Counted from the first letter of the stretch, positions 8,285-17,728 are shown. The stretch is DNA of 64,000 bases from an uncultured Eubacteriales bacterium (GCA_902778055.1 CACYWL010000003.1:1-64000); one strand, 5' to 3'. A program made the numbers and translations. The notes: generated by a model not told the origin, from the letters alone.

Positions 8285-9718
8285 ATGAAAGAAATGAACT
8301 TGAAGAACCAATACAAACTTTTCTATTTCGGGATTTTGATTGCCGGAATGATAGCCTGTCTTATTCTTGCCGCGGGCGGATCGCTTGTCTGGTCTGATGA
8401 AGCGTTTTCTCTGGGAATGATTCGGTTGGGATACCGCGAAATCTGGAATCTTCCTTCAGTGGATGTGCATCCCCCGTTATACTACTTATATCTGAAAACC
8501 TTTACGGCTATATTCGGAGAGAGTGTATTCACCGCGAAGCTGGCATCTATTCTGCCATATCTTTTCATTCTGGCCTTCGGCGGAAGAAAGTTGCGGTATT
8601 TGTTTGACGAAGCTACGGGAATACTGTTCATGGTGCTATTCCTGTGTTTCACACCGATGCTCGGGTTTGCGGTGGAGATTCGAATGTATTCCCTGGGGGC
8701 TGCCTTTGTGTTTGCCAATGCGGTTTATGCTTATCTGTGTCTGAAAGAGGGGGGCAGGAGCAGTAACTGGCTGCTGTTATCGCTTTTCAGTGTCGAAGCC
8801 GCCTATACACATTACTATGCTCTGGCTGCTGCCGCGGTGACCGATCTTCTGCTGCTGGCTGCAATTTGCTGCAAAAAACCTGAGAATATCCGAAAATTTA
8901 TTCTGGCTGTTGCACTGATAGGGATTCTGTATTTCCCATGGCTCCGTAACTTTATGGGGCAGATGTCCTACAAGATTGAGAACGAATTTAGGATTGGAAG
9001 AATTACCGTTAGATCGCTTATCAGTTATGCGACTTCTCTTTTCAATGTTGCGGGTTTGCGTTTTTTATCGGTTCCTCTGGCGGTGACATATCTCATTCTG
9101 TTCATTCAGGCATTGAAAAAGAAAGATATCCATCTGACGGTGATCTGCATTCTGACTGTTCCTTTCGGAACTTTTCTGATCGGCATGATCCTGTCCGTTC
9201 TGATTCGGCCAGTATTTGTATTCAGATATATCATTCCGGCAATTTCTCTGATTCCTATATTTACAGCTTTGACGCTGCGAGGATCCTTCCGGCGGGTGGA
9301 TGGGAAGGTTCTGTTTGCGGTTATGCTGGTCTGCGGACTGATTCACTACGGGGGATGTGTAAAGGGTGAGTACAGGAAGGTCGAGCATCCCATGGATGGC
9401 CAGTGGGTGGCGAAGCATGAGGAATGTGATGCCTGGCTTGTACTGACATCGGATACACACGCATCTACCGTTTTGGCTTATTATGAGCGTGAAAAGACGA
9501 TCTATACCAATCATCCGGAGTCCGGGGAAGCCAATCCTTTTCCGAATGTATATTTGGCAGAGAGGTTTGAGGCAAAGGACAGAATTGCCCTGATGCTGGA
9601 AACCTGGGCTGAAATTCCGGAGAAGATTCTGAAGGATTATGATGTTGAGAGCCGTGAATGGGTTGAGGATGGAGACGAAAGAAAGATAGGAGTTTATGTG
9701 ATGAAGCGAAAATCATGA
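8285..9718 (+). CDS. PMT/ArnT-like membrane glycosyltransferase
   Basis: Integral membrane protein of 477 aa with about ten hydrophobic segments in the first 370 residues and a soluble C-terminal tail. SLVWSDEAFSLG (D38, E39) in the first extracytoplasmic loop and DVHPPLYYLY shortly after match the acidic loop of lipid-linked-sugar transferases of the GT39/GT83 type. It probably transfers a sugar from a polyprenyl-phosphate donor on the outer face of the membrane. It stands beside the rhamnose operon, consistent with a surface glycan locus. Substrate unknown. Confidence 0.7.
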   Translation: MKEMNLKNQYKLFYFGILIAGMIACLILAAGGSLVWSDEAFSLGMIRLGYREIWNLPSVDVHPPLYYLYLKTFTAIFGESVFTAKLASILPYLFILAFGGRKLRYLFDEATGILFMVLFLCFTPMLGFAVEIRMYSLGAAFVFANAVYAYLCLKEGGRSSNWLLLSLFSVEAAYTHYYALAAAAVTDLLLLAAICCKKPENIRKFILAVALIGILYFPWLRNFMGQMSYKIENEFRIGRITVRSLISYATSLFNVAGLRFLSVPLAVTYLILFIQALKKKDIHLTVICILTVPFGTFLIGMILSVLIRPVFVFRYIIPAISLIPIFTALTLRGSFRRVDGKVLFAVMLVCGLIHYGGCVKGEYRKVEHPMDGQWVAKHEECDAWLVLTSDTHASTVLAYYEREKTIYTNHPESGEANPFPNVYLAERFEAKDRIALMLETWAEIPEKILKDYDVESREWVEDGDERKIGVYVMKRKS

Positions 9719-9857
9719 TTGTAGTGACCTGGATGTTTTTCTTGTAAAAAAACGGCTCTGTGAAAATCTTTCTATAAATACCGGTCTTCTACAATTTGAT
9801 GTAATTACCATGTCAAGTTCTGCACCCCCTCATGTAAAAGTGCTTGACATTTACAGA

Positions 9858-9979
9858 TACCAGAAGGTTGATTTGAGACAAGGGGAGAGCCAGAGGCTTC
9901 CTTTACTGTGACGGAACCGCTGATTGCTGACTACGAGTATCGCAATCTTCATGGATTGTGGAAAGGCACGCTATTATGA
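9858..9979 (+). pseudogene. 3' fragment of a superoxide-reductase-like gene
   Basis: Encodes the tail of a desulfoferrodoxin-type protein: EPEASFTVTEPLIADYEY, then RNLHGLWKG. One frameshift separates this from the preceding YQKVDLRQGE piece. The iron-ligand Cys of the intact copies (YCNLHGLW) is Arg here. The stop overlaps the start of the next gene, just as in the copy at 17139. Upstream 9719-9857 shows nothing convincing. Confidence 0.65.
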
Positions 9980-10494
9980 ACACAACGGATTTGCTAGCTT
10001 ACGCCTCCTTTGTACTTGCGTTGATATCTGTTATCACTGTGATCCTTACCCTAAGACAAAACTCAAAGATGATTGAATCTTCGACTAGACCCGTGATTAG
10101 CATATACTCAGATGTGATCAATTCTGGATCTCCACAGGGGTTCTTCATAATTCGAAATTATGGTGCGTCTTCCGCGACAATTGAAGAGTTCGATTTCGAC
10201 TACGATTTTTCCGGCTGTTATTTAGATGGAAAGGGCAAAGATTGGCTCAAAGAGTTGAAAGGTGCGGTATTGGCACCCCATCAATCGAGGATATGCTTGA
10301 TGGACATTAGTAAGGTGAAAAAACCTGTGGCATTCAAAATCAAATATAAGTCAGCTTCAGGGAAGGAATACATAGAAAAGCAGACAGTGAATCTTCAGGC
10401 GGGGGCAATGGTTTCAGGCAAGGTACAATCCAGTAAGGACGAGCTGCACAGTATTTCTTATACGCTACAAGAGATGCTACAGAAACAACTCTGA
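9976..10494 (+). CDS. single-pass membrane protein of unknown function
   Basis: 172 aa from ATG 9976. One N-terminal hydrophobic helix (about 7-28) is followed by a basic turn and a soluble domain beginning SSTRPVISIYSDV, with IIRNYGASSATIEEFDF resembling a beta-sandwich. Similar anchored proteins with a NYG-type motif occur in phage-related and abortive-infection loci, but no function can be assigned. The next gene starts 7 bp downstream, so they probably form an operon. Confidence 0.6.
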   Translation: MNTTDLLAYASFVLALISVITVILTLRQNSKMIESSTRPVISIYSDVINSGSPQGFFIIRNYGASSATIEEFDFDYDFSGCYLDGKGKDWLKELKGAVLAPHQSRICLMDISKVKKPVAFKIKYKSASGKEYIEKQTVNLQAGAMVSGKVQSSKDELHSISYTLQEMLQKQL

Positions 10495-10501
10495 AAAAAT
10501 A

Positions 10502-12445
10502 ATGAGTGGGGGAAGGAAGTTGGAATATAAGCTGATTAAACTTGAACCAGATTATTCTTCGGCTATGCCATACCTTTCCTTTGGATCGATTCCTTCATAT
10601 AGGATATCAGATGTTGAAAGTAGCGAAGAATATGATTATCAAGGATTTGAATATGATAGCAATGCATTAGGTAAAGTCTGCAATCATGCAGCAGCAATGG
10701 CGAGACGGATTGAACGTGATAACGCTGATGCAAATGCACGTTCCGCAATAAGACGTGACTATAACAATGCGCTTAAATGCCTTAAAATTGGAAAGTATGG
10801 TAGAAGAGAAAGAATAGATAAGTTCACTGAATATATGCTCCAACAAGACTGGAAAACTGTAATTGAAGGCATATCAGCATTGTTCGAAATTAACGGAGCT
10901 ACGAGTCAAGATAGTCTTCCTGATGATCGATTCATTCCAGATTATGGACAACTTTTAGTGTCGCATGGCGATTATGCTCTATTTATTGAAGACAATTATG
11001 AAAAGGCTGTTGAAGAGTATTTAGCAGCAACATATGAATGGCGTAGTAAGTATAATGGAAGAAGTGAAGGGTATTCTCTCCAGATTGGTTCAAAACATAA
11101 GATTCGAAGCTATGTAAACCTTTTCTCAGCAATAAGAGATGGCTCTTATTTGGAAGGAGATAATTCATTTTTATCTCGTCAAGAAAGAGAAATTGTTTTA
11201 TTGTATAACGATATAATAACAAAGTCGAATCGACATGAAGTAGTCGTTGAAGACGTGGAGGGAATGATAGCACTTTTTGAAAAGTGTGAGAGCAACAATC
11301 ATACAAGAAATCTAAATCAATATGTTTCGCATCCCATGTTTAACAATGATGAACTGAATACCCTTCGACTAATATGCGTGATAGTCCCACGGTTGTTTCA
11401 GTTGGCATTTCTAGACGAAGTCAAAATACTGTCCGAGGATGCTAAAAAGATACAAGATTCACTAAAAGTATATGCGCTAAATAATCTATTATATCTAAAG
11501 AATTCTGAATTCGAATGGATTCCAGCGGTGATCTATGACTACGAAGAAAAGCATCAGTGGAAAATACTTACCTCGATAGCAAGAATACAGGACGACATAA
11601 AAGAAATTAAGAAGAGGCTTCTGATAAAAGATAAGATCCCTGAATTGGCATATTACACTTCCTGGAAGACTTTTTCCTACATGTTGCCTTCAGACGAGGA
11701 AAACGCAGATAATTCAAACGTCGGTAAACTAAGTGTGATGCATCTTTCATATATGAACGATCCGATGGAGGGACAAGTAATAAACGAGTATTTGTTTGGC
11801 AAGCAAAATAAGAATGGCAGAGAACAGCTTGCGCAGCCATATGTTTTTATTAAGTGCTTTACACAATCAATTGATTACTTACCAATGTGGAAAATGTACG
11901 GTGACGATGCAAAAGGCTGCTGCATCGTAGTCGATTGGAATAGAACAAAGCAATTGAATGAAGAAAAGGAAATAGCCCTATATAAAGTTTGTTATCTGCG
12001 GAGGAAAAAAGGAGACTATTTCTTTGTTAAGAGTGATAACGGGAATGATAAGGTCTTAGATGATCTTGGTGTTCTGCTGGAACAGCTAAAGAAGAATGTT
12101 GTAGAGCTTAGAAAGATAGAAGGAAAGCGATTATTATCGGAAATACTTGTGGACTCGATTGCTTATCTTTTTAAAGATAGTTCATATTGCTACGAGAGAG
12201 AAGCACGGGTTCTATACTCATATTCTGATTACAACAAAAAGATTGAGCATACCAGGCAAAGTCCTCCAAAGCTGTTTGTCTACACAGACTACAGTGTTGC
12301 TATTGATGAAATTATACTTGGGCCTAAGTTTCAAGACGTTTACTTATGGTCACCATTTATCCGATCTCAAATAGAGAAAATGAATAATATTAATGGCTAC
12401 GGACAAATTACAAATTTATCATTCTCGGAGATCAATTATAGATAA
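10502..12445 (+). CDS. DUF2971-domain protein
   Basis: 647 aa. The N-terminal half (about 1-380) is helical and unrecognised, with a possible TPR-like stretch around 155-215. The C-terminal half matches the DUF2971 pattern: LSVMHLSYMNDPMEGQ, then CFTQSIDYLPMWKMYGDDAK followed by GCCIVVDW, then CYEREARVLYSY, and DEIILGPKF near the end. DUF2971 proteins are common in defence and mobile islands; biochemical role unknown. AT-rich compared with neighbours. No strong ribosome binding site is seen, so translation may be coupled to the gene 7 bp upstream. Confidence 0.7.
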   Translation: MSGGRKLEYKLIKLEPDYSSAMPYLSFGSIPSYRISDVESSEEYDYQGFEYDSNALGKVCNHAAAMARRIERDNADANARSAIRRDYNNALKCLKIGKYGRRERIDKFTEYMLQQDWKTVIEGISALFEINGATSQDSLPDDRFIPDYGQLLVSHGDYALFIEDNYEKAVEEYLAATYEWRSKYNGRSEGYSLQIGSKHKIRSYVNLFSAIRDGSYLEGDNSFLSRQEREIVLLYNDIITKSNRHEVVVEDVEGMIALFEKCESNNHTRNLNQYVSHPMFNNDELNTLRLICVIVPRLFQLAFLDEVKILSEDAKKIQDSLKVYALNNLLYLKNSEFEWIPAVIYDYEEKHQWKILTSIARIQDDIKEIKKRLLIKDKIPELAYYTSWKTFSYMLPSDEENADNSNVGKLSVMHLSYMNDPMEGQVINEYLFGKQNKNGREQLAQPYVFIKCFTQSIDYLPMWKMYGDDAKGCCIVVDWNRTKQLNEEKEIALYKVCYLRRKKGDYFFVKSDNGNDKVLDDLGVLLEQLKKNVVELRKIEGKRLLSEILVDSIAYLFKDSSYCYEREARVLYSYSDYNKKIEHTRQSPPKLFVYTDYSVAIDEIILGPKFQDVYLWSPFIRSQIEKMNNINGYGQITNLSFSEINYR

Positions 12446-12556
12446 TTTGTTAGCGATTTCCTTATCTTTCAGCTTTGGTGATCACCAATTCTATCCATCG
12501 TTGCTTTCTTTTATCCCAGAAAGATAAAAATAGACGCGTCAATTGCAACTTCCTTT

Positions 12557-12928
12557 ATGATTAGCCAAAAGCCGGGAATTGAGAGGATAGATACATATAC
12601 GATAACCGTTCGAAATCTAAGTGCGAGGGCGATTACTGTGAACAATGTGTATCTGAATTTTGGTGGGAAGAAAAATGGAAAGGTCTTTCCTGGTATGCTA
12701 AATGAAGGGAGTCTATTACAGGTGCATACAATACGTTTTCCAAAACGCTTAGAGCAGGGGGAAGCATTTGATTATTACTTACTGAGAGATAAGCTTAATA
12801 ATGCACTTGCAGAGATAGAAAAGGAGCCGAAAGAATCAAAACTGTTTATTGTCGTTGATGAAGTAACAAAAGGAAGCAAATACATCTCTACAAGATGGAA
12901 GTTGAAGACATTTGTTCAAACTGAATAG
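12557..12928 (+). CDS. hypothetical protein, probably N-terminally truncated
   Basis: 123 aa from ATG 12557, but the same frame is open from 12482 and encodes a short hydrophobic stretch (LSIVAFFYPRKIKIDAS), as if a membrane anchor had lost its start. The body has TYTITVRNLSARAITVNNVY, similar in kind to the NYG region of the protein at 9976. Either a truncated paralogue of that membrane protein or a soluble version starting at 12557. Confidence 0.45.
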   Translation: MISQKPGIERIDTYTITVRNLSARAITVNNVYLNFGGKKNGKVFPGMLNEGSLLQVHTIRFPKRLEQGEAFDYYLLRDKLNNALAEIEKEPKESKLFIVVDEVTKGSKYISTRWKLKTFVQTE

Positions 12929-13069
12929 TTACTTTTTTTTGAATATTAAGAGGCTGTTACCGAAATGGGCAGGGCAGCACAAAGGAAAATGAATCCGAAG
13001 AAAAACAGCATTATGTTCCGAGGTTTTATTTAAAGAATTGCGCCTTTGGGGAGAGAGATTAGATCTGGT

Positions 13070-13909
13070 ATGAGTTTTATCTATGCAGAAAAGATTGAGG
13101 AAACAATTGCTATTTATTGTGATACAAAAATAACAACAAGCCAGAAAGGTGGATCTTTGTTTTCACAGTATATGCAAAAAATGATTGATAGATATGGGAT
13201 AGCGAAGACAACAATTATCTGTCCTGAGATAGCTATTTCGTTTGCAGGTAATATTTCTAAGGCAGCGAGGTTGTTTCGCGCCTTATATGAGATGAAATCA
13301 TTTTCTACCGATAAAATATATGAAATTGCTAAAGATATTTCCGATTCTGGCATTTCGTGTGATACCGATTTTATTATTGCAAGCTGTGAAGACGGGCAGG
13401 TACGTCTAGGATATGTCAAGGACGGTAACTGTATCAAAGACTGTCAGAATGTGTGGATTGGTTCAGAGACCGCGCATAAAGAGTTTCAACAGAAACGGCT
13501 TAAAAACAATAACCGCAATGCAAGTAATCGTACCAGTGCGGCCTTTCTTGATGTTGTTCAGGGATGTTCAGATAAGACAGTAGGTGGATTTCCAATACAA
13601 GTTCGTATGATAGAAGGGAAGTTTGAGTACGCATATTCAAAGACCCTCCAAATGGAGAAGGAGCAAACGGTAAAAGCTGGTGAGGCTGTAGTGTTTGACA
13701 TGAGAAACTCGGAAGGTGGTTTCTCTTTCGAGCAATTGCCTATATCTGAGGAAGAGTTTATGTTAAGGTTTGACCAGATGCCACAAGTTTTATTGTATTC
13801 AAGATGCAAAAGAATACCGGAAGAGGCAGACAATAAATTGCTCTTTGGCTTGATGCTTCCGATGATATTTTGCAAGGATGACAATGGCGTATGGAGACGG
13901 TATAAATAA
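13070..13909 (+). CDS. hypothetical protein, possible Ntn-hydrolase (proteasome/HslV-like) fold
   Basis: 279 aa from ATG 13070; TTG 13046 would add 8 residues. MSFIYAEKIEETIAIYCDTK, a later KTTIICPEIAISFAGN, and a helix full of alanine follow the order seen in proteasome beta/HslV folds (xDTkxT, Kxxxxxxxixxx.AG). The N-terminal Thr/Ser nucleophile expected after Met is not clearly placed (Ser2 follows Met1), so activity is uncertain. AT-rich, alone between the DUF2971 module and Septu. Confidence 0.45.
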   Translation: MSFIYAEKIEETIAIYCDTKITTSQKGGSLFSQYMQKMIDRYGIAKTTIICPEIAISFAGNISKAARLFRALYEMKSFSTDKIYEIAKDISDSGISCDTDFIIASCEDGQVRLGYVKDGNCIKDCQNVWIGSETAHKEFQQKRLKNNNRNASNRTSAAFLDVVQGCSDKTVGGFPIQVRMIEGKFEYAYSKTLQMEKEQTVKAGEAVVFDMRNSEGGFSFEQLPISEEEFMLRFDQMPQVLLYSRCKRIPEEADNKLLFGLMLPMIFCKDDNGVWRRYK

Positions 13910-14000
13910 GACTAAATGTCTATTCATCACGTAATTCGCACTAATGCCATTTTTGCCAGCCGCTGACACCCAACAGACATTCAGGAATGCCTTGAAGTGT

Positions 14001-14026
14001 AGTTATGTGATCTGAGAATTCAGGTT
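14001..14026. repeat. copy of the IS-end scar of 2557-2580
   Basis: AGTTATGTGATC then GAATTCAGGTT matches 2557-2582 with two differences. It sits about 50 bp before the PtuA-like gene and suggests this module was joined next to an old IS end. Confidence 0.55.
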
Positions 14027-14072
14027 AACTGTACATGGAATACCCAAATGCAGAATGATAGGGAGACGATCA

Positions 14073-15335
14073 ATGATGGAGCAATTTTACATTACAAATG
14101 TTCATATTCAGAAAGTTAGACACCTTGAGAATTTGGATATTGTCATCACGCCTAATCAGGGTGAATTACGGCACCTGATTCTGACCGGTAAGAATGGAAG
14201 CGGAAAAACAAGCCTGCTTGAAGCGATGAGGACATATCTGAATTCTGTTTCCACAACGAATGATCCCTATGAGGCAGAAGAATATCTCAAGATGGATTGT
14301 AATAATTTGCAGTTTGCAAAAGAAACTCATTCATCTCCGGATGAAATTGATAAAATAGAGAAACGAATTGCTCTTTACAAGGATCGAATATCGAAGGCCA
14401 AGGCTGGTCTGGATCTGAGCTTCTCGCGCCCGGAAAAGGCCATTAGATCAGAATTTGAGGCGGGTAAGTTTATCCTTGCCTATTTCAGTGCGATCAGGAA
14501 CTTCTCTTCTCCAGAACCTAAGCATGTCGAAAAGACAAATCTGAAGGATTATTATACGATTCAGGATAGTACCAGTTCCAAATTCCTCACGTATCTCCTG
14601 GATCTGAAGATGACACAGGCGCTTGCTATAGCCAAAAAGGACAAGAAAAAAGCTGATGAAATAGAAGCTTGGTTTGACAGGCTTCAAAGTATTTTGCGTG
14701 ATATTTATGATGACGCATCCCTGCAGATACTGTTCGATGAGGACACTTTTAAGTTTTCCTTATCTGTGAAGGATCGAGAGTTCTTTGACTTCAATACTGC
14801 TTCAGATGGTTTCTCCGCCATCCTGGATATCGTCGTGGATCTGATGATTCGCATGCAACATCAAGATAAAAGAGTTACAGAGTTTTTGACGCCAGGAATC
14901 GTACTGATTGATGAGATCGAGAATCATCTGCATATGGAGCTGCAGCGCAGAATACTTCGAATTCTCACGGAACTCTTCCCCAATATACAGTTTATCGTGA
15001 CCACGCATTCGCCCTTTGTGCTAAACAGCATAGAGAAGGCAACCGTGTTTGATCTGGAAAACCACACACTTATTCAAAATGGACTGTCGGATGCCAGTTA
15101 CAGCGGAGTTGTGGAAGGCTATTTCAAACAGGATGAGCTTTCCCATACGCTTCGCGAAAAGATTGAAAGTTATAAGGCTTTGTCTCAGAAAGCTGATCTG
15201 ACAGATGACGACTATGCACAACTGGCGATTCTTGAGACAAGTCTGGATGAGATCCCGGATTTTATCGATCTTGGAATTTCTACAGAGTATAAAAAACTCA
15301 AAATGGAATTCCGGCAAAGGGAGGCTCGGCGCTGA
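14073..15335 (+). CDS. ptuA: Septu-type ATPase PtuA
   Basis: 420 aa from ATG 14073 (GGGAG 8 bp upstream; ATG 14055 lacks a site). SMC/ABC-like ATPase of the AAA_15/21 type. Walker A is GKNGSGKT (39-46), a helical insert follows, Walker B is IVLIDEIENHLHMELQRR (about 275-292), and the switch histidine is in VTTHSPFVLNS. The HNH gene starts on the next base after its stop. An ATPase of this size followed by an HNH protein is the Septu anti-phage system described by Doron and colleagues (2018). An OLD-type nuclease is unlikely because no TOPRIM domain is present. Confidence 0.8.
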   Translation: MMEQFYITNVHIQKVRHLENLDIVITPNQGELRHLILTGKNGSGKTSLLEAMRTYLNSVSTTNDPYEAEEYLKMDCNNLQFAKETHSSPDEIDKIEKRIALYKDRISKAKAGLDLSFSRPEKAIRSEFEAGKFILAYFSAIRNFSSPEPKHVEKTNLKDYYTIQDSTSSKFLTYLLDLKMTQALAIAKKDKKKADEIEAWFDRLQSILRDIYDDASLQILFDEDTFKFSLSVKDREFFDFNTASDGFSAILDIVVDLMIRMQHQDKRVTEFLTPGIVLIDEIENHLHMELQRRILRILTELFPNIQFIVTTHSPFVLNSIEKATVFDLENHTLIQNGLSDASYSGVVEGYFKQDELSHTLREKIESYKALSQKADLTDDDYAQLAILETSLDEIPDFIDLGISTEYKKLKMEFRQREARR

Positions 15336-15980
15336 ATGGTCAAAGTTGAGAGAAGTCCCGTAGCCCCTGCTTCTCTGGAGAAAGAAGCAAAGAAGAAAAA
15401 CGGTAGCTACCGCGAAAAGGATGTTATAGAGCAACTGGAAAAGGACTTTTACGCAAAATGCTATATCTGCGAGATTAAACCGGTACAGGATCCGCAGGTG
15501 GAACACAGATTGCCGCATCATAGCAGAAAAATCCCGGAAAGAGTATTCGATTGGAACAATTTATTTTATTCCTGTAGCCACTGCAATCTTGTCAAGGATT
15601 CAAAAAGATATGAAGAAGGCATCATTGACTGTTGCGTTCGAGATCCGGAGGAGCTGCTGGAATTGCAACTGATTGAAAATCAAGTCAAAGTGATTGTGAA
15701 GAGCGAGAGGGATGCGGAAGCGATACGAACTGCAGAACTGATTGAAGAAACCTTTAACTCAACCAGTACCGGAATCAGAAAACAAGCGGGGCAGGTACGG
15801 CTGAATGAGTTACAGAGCACAATGAACGCTCTGTATTCGCAACTGAACTATTTCCAGGATAATCCATCTGATATTGTCACAATCCGCATGTTGAAAGGGC
15901 TATTAAACAAAGCATCAAAGTTTGCAGGATTTACAAGATCATATGCCAAAGCGCATGGCTATGAAGCCTTCATCCAATAA
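15336..15980 (+). CDS. ptuB: Septu-type HNH nuclease PtuB
   Basis: 214 aa. HNH fold with zinc-binding pairs: CYIC (42-45), EHRLPHHS with the first catalytic His (57), FDWNNLFYSCSHCN with the Asn pair (74-75) and C80/C83. This is the PtuB layout CxxC...EH...W.NL..C..CN. It begins directly after the PtuA stop, so the pair is translationally coupled. In Septu the nuclease attacks DNA when released or activated by the ATPase complex. Intact. Confidence 0.8.
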   Translation: MVKVERSPVAPASLEKEAKKKNGSYREKDVIEQLEKDFYAKCYICEIKPVQDPQVEHRLPHHSRKIPERVFDWNNLFYSCSHCNLVKDSKRYEEGIIDCCVRDPEELLELQLIENQVKVIVKSERDAEAIRTAELIEETFNSTSTGIRKQAGQVRLNELQSTMNALYSQLNYFQDNPSDIVTIRMLKGLLNKASKFAGFTRSYAKAHGYEAFIQ

Positions 15981-15983
15981 TCA

Positions 15984-16229
15984 CTATTCTTTGGAATAAG
16001 GTTCACGATGTATTACGATGACCATAATCCTCCTGACTTTCATGCAGGCAATAATGGTCAGAAGATCTTGGTGGATATTATTAAGGGAAGAGTTCTTCGA
16101 GGGGCATTTCCTGCCAGACAGTTATAATTTGTGTTAGCCTGGGCGGAAATACATCGAGATGAATTGATGCAGGATTGGGAGCTGGCAAAGGATAATCAGC
16201 CGCTTATCAGAATAGCTCCCTTGATGTAG
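15984..16229 (+). pseudogene. DUF4160 gene, start lost and in-frame stop
   Basis: Encodes LFFGIRFTMYYDDHNPPDFH and FPARQL, then TAA, then FVLAWAEIHRDELMQDWELA to a TAG at 16229. DUF4160 proteins normally begin with MPxISxFYGIxIxMYxxDHxPPHFHA; the first codons are missing here and the second H of the HFH motif region is altered. It precedes a DUF2442 gene, the usual DUF4160-DUF2442 pair. Confidence 0.7.
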
Positions 16230-16248
16230 GTCAAAGGGGGAAGACAAT

Positions 16249-16536
16249 ATGATGGACTACACTCCGCAGATAGTACAGGTTGTTCCTCATGAGGATTATA
16301 CAGCTACAGTGTATTTCTGTGATGGAAAGATCGTGACCTATGATGCAAGGGCGAAACTGGATCAGGGAGTGTTCCAGGCCTTAAAGGACAAATCGTTTTT
16401 CATGAACAATTGTAAGATTATGAACGATACTCTTGCTTGGGACTTGACCGGAAACAATGATCCGGCTCAGTGCATTGATATTGATCCGGACTATCTTTAT
16501 GGTCTGGAGTTTGCTGAAGATCCAATCGCTGTGTGA
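16249..16536 (+). CDS. DUF2442 protein
   Basis: 95 aa, with VVPHEDYTATVYFCDGKIVT, FQALKDKSFF and the end DIDPDYLYGLEFAED, all typical of DUF2442. AAAGGGGG stands before the ATG. In many genomes DUF2442 follows DUF4160 and the pair is suspected to be toxin-antitoxin-like; here the first gene is broken, leaving this one possibly orphaned. The following 258 bp contain no supported gene. Confidence 0.75.
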   Translation: MMDYTPQIVQVVPHEDYTATVYFCDGKIVTYDARAKLDQGVFQALKDKSFFMNNCKIMNDTLAWDLTGNNDPAQCIDIDPDYLYGLEFAEDPIAV

Positions 16537-16794
16537 GAGTTGGAGATGGAGAGATTCTTCAAGAGCTTGGACATTGAAGGATGGGGCTTCAGTAAGGAAA
16601 TCCCTTAGCAGGGGAGTCCCTTGTTCTGAGTAGGAACTGTATGGGAAGCAGTATAATAATCGTATATACAACATGAACTCCTTAAAAAGATCGGCTAAAC
16701 GCAATCCTGCGATCTACCATTCAGTATTTCGCAGAGGGTGAAAAGGAAACTAGAAAGAATAGAAGTACGTTGGATAAAGGAAAGGTGTATATCA

Positions 16795-17139
16795 ATGAAA
16801 TTCTATCAAATTGATAACCAGATTGTTTTCAGTGACAAGTCCCTCAATGTCGGTACAGAATTGATCGCTAACATCACAGATGGCGCTCATGAAAAGCACG
16901 TTCCTCAGATCACTATTGAAGGAAATAAAATAACAGTTAAGGTCGGCTCCATCGAACATCCTTCTCTCGATGCTCATTATATCGAGTTTATTCTCCTTGT
17001 AACAAGCACAGGTATCCATACCAAGTGGTTGAAGCCAGGAATGAAGCCGGAAGCGGAATTTGCTCTGGTCGAAGGTGAGAAGGCCATAGCTGCGTATGAA
17101 TACTGTAACCTTCATGGATTGTGGAAGGCAGAAGTGTGA
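16795..17139 (+). CDS. superoxide-reductase-like (desulfoferrodoxin family) protein, copy B
   Basis: 114 aa. One-domain superoxide-reductase fold. The ligand set of the Fe(His)4Cys site can be read: EKHVP, EHPSLDAHYIEF (two His) and YCNLHGLW (Cys and His). The Lys of EKH is the conserved catalytic lysine. It reduces superoxide without making oxygen, as expected in anaerobes. The start is the last in-frame ATG of a longer frame, with AAAGG upstream. Its TGA overlaps the ATG of the next gene. Confidence 0.75.
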   Translation: MKFYQIDNQIVFSDKSLNVGTELIANITDGAHEKHVPQITIEGNKITVKVGSIEHPSLDAHYIEFILLVTSTGIHTKWLKPGMKPEAEFALVEGEKAIAAYEYCNLHGLWKAEV

Positions 17140-17441
17140 TGTCACTCTACCTTCATACTGGCCGTCCAACCAAAGCCGAAATCATTCGCGGTATCCTTGA
17201 CTACTGGGATCCATGCAGGGCGCAGAATACAGAGGCCTGGTATCTCCTCTTCTACAATTATGAAGCTGAGACGATAGCGCAGATACTGAGGAAGAATAGT
17301 TCTCCTTCCACTGTGGCTAATAATATAAAGAAGCTGATAGATGCGAAGCTTGAGTTGGAAGGAAAAGAATACAGGGTTGATATGGAGAACGCCACAAGAG
17401 TTGCCAAGGCAATGATAGAAGCTGTGAAGAGGATGAGATGA
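17139..17441 (+). CDS. small protein of the duplicated pair, copy 1
   Basis: Unrecognised 100-aa protein (MSLYLHTGRPTKAEIIRGIL start, basic C-terminus ending in EAVKRMR). TGRPTKAEIIRGILDYW could form a helix-turn-helix, but this is weak. Starts on the last base of the superoxide-reductase-like stop codon and overlaps the next gene by 4 bp (ATGA). The same gene recurs at 27342-27644 with only a few changes. Confidence 0.6.
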   Translation: MSLYLHTGRPTKAEIIRGILDYWDPCRAQNTEAWYLLFYNYEAETIAQILRKNSSPSTVANNIKKLIDAKLELEGKEYRVDMENATRVAKAMIEAVKRMR

Positions 17442-17728
17442 GAAAAAGAATTTCAGACATGACCCCTGCTGACAAAGCTGCCTTTCTGGAAAGTGTCAAG
17501 AGATCAATGCTCCTCGAACATGGTGTGAAGTGGGAAGAGATGGAAAGGAAAATCCAGGACAACGTCGATGCGACGTTCGATGATGAGCGGTTCGGCAAGA
17601 TGAGTCCTGATGACCAGATTGATGCTGTTTTCGCAAGAAAAGAAATCGGGAAGGAGAAGCCGTCTCTGGTGGACTTTCTTCTCTGGAGCGGGAAGTTTGT
17701 GACGCATTCAGATGTTGTGGAGTGGTGA
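17438..17728 (+). CDS. small acidic protein of the duplicated pair, copy 1
   Basis: Unrecognised 96-aa helical protein (MRKRISDMTPADKAAFLESV start). Near-identical copy at 27641-27931 (four or five amino-acid changes). Overlaps the preceding gene by 4 bp, so the two are made together; this and the conservation of both frames in both copies argue for real genes. An antitoxin/toxin-like pair is conceivable but unproven. Confidence 0.6.
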   Translation: MRKRISDMTPADKAAFLESVKRSMLLEHGVKWEEMERKIQDNVDATFDDERFGKMSPDDQIDAVFARKEIGKEKPSLVDFLLWSGKFVTHSDVVEW

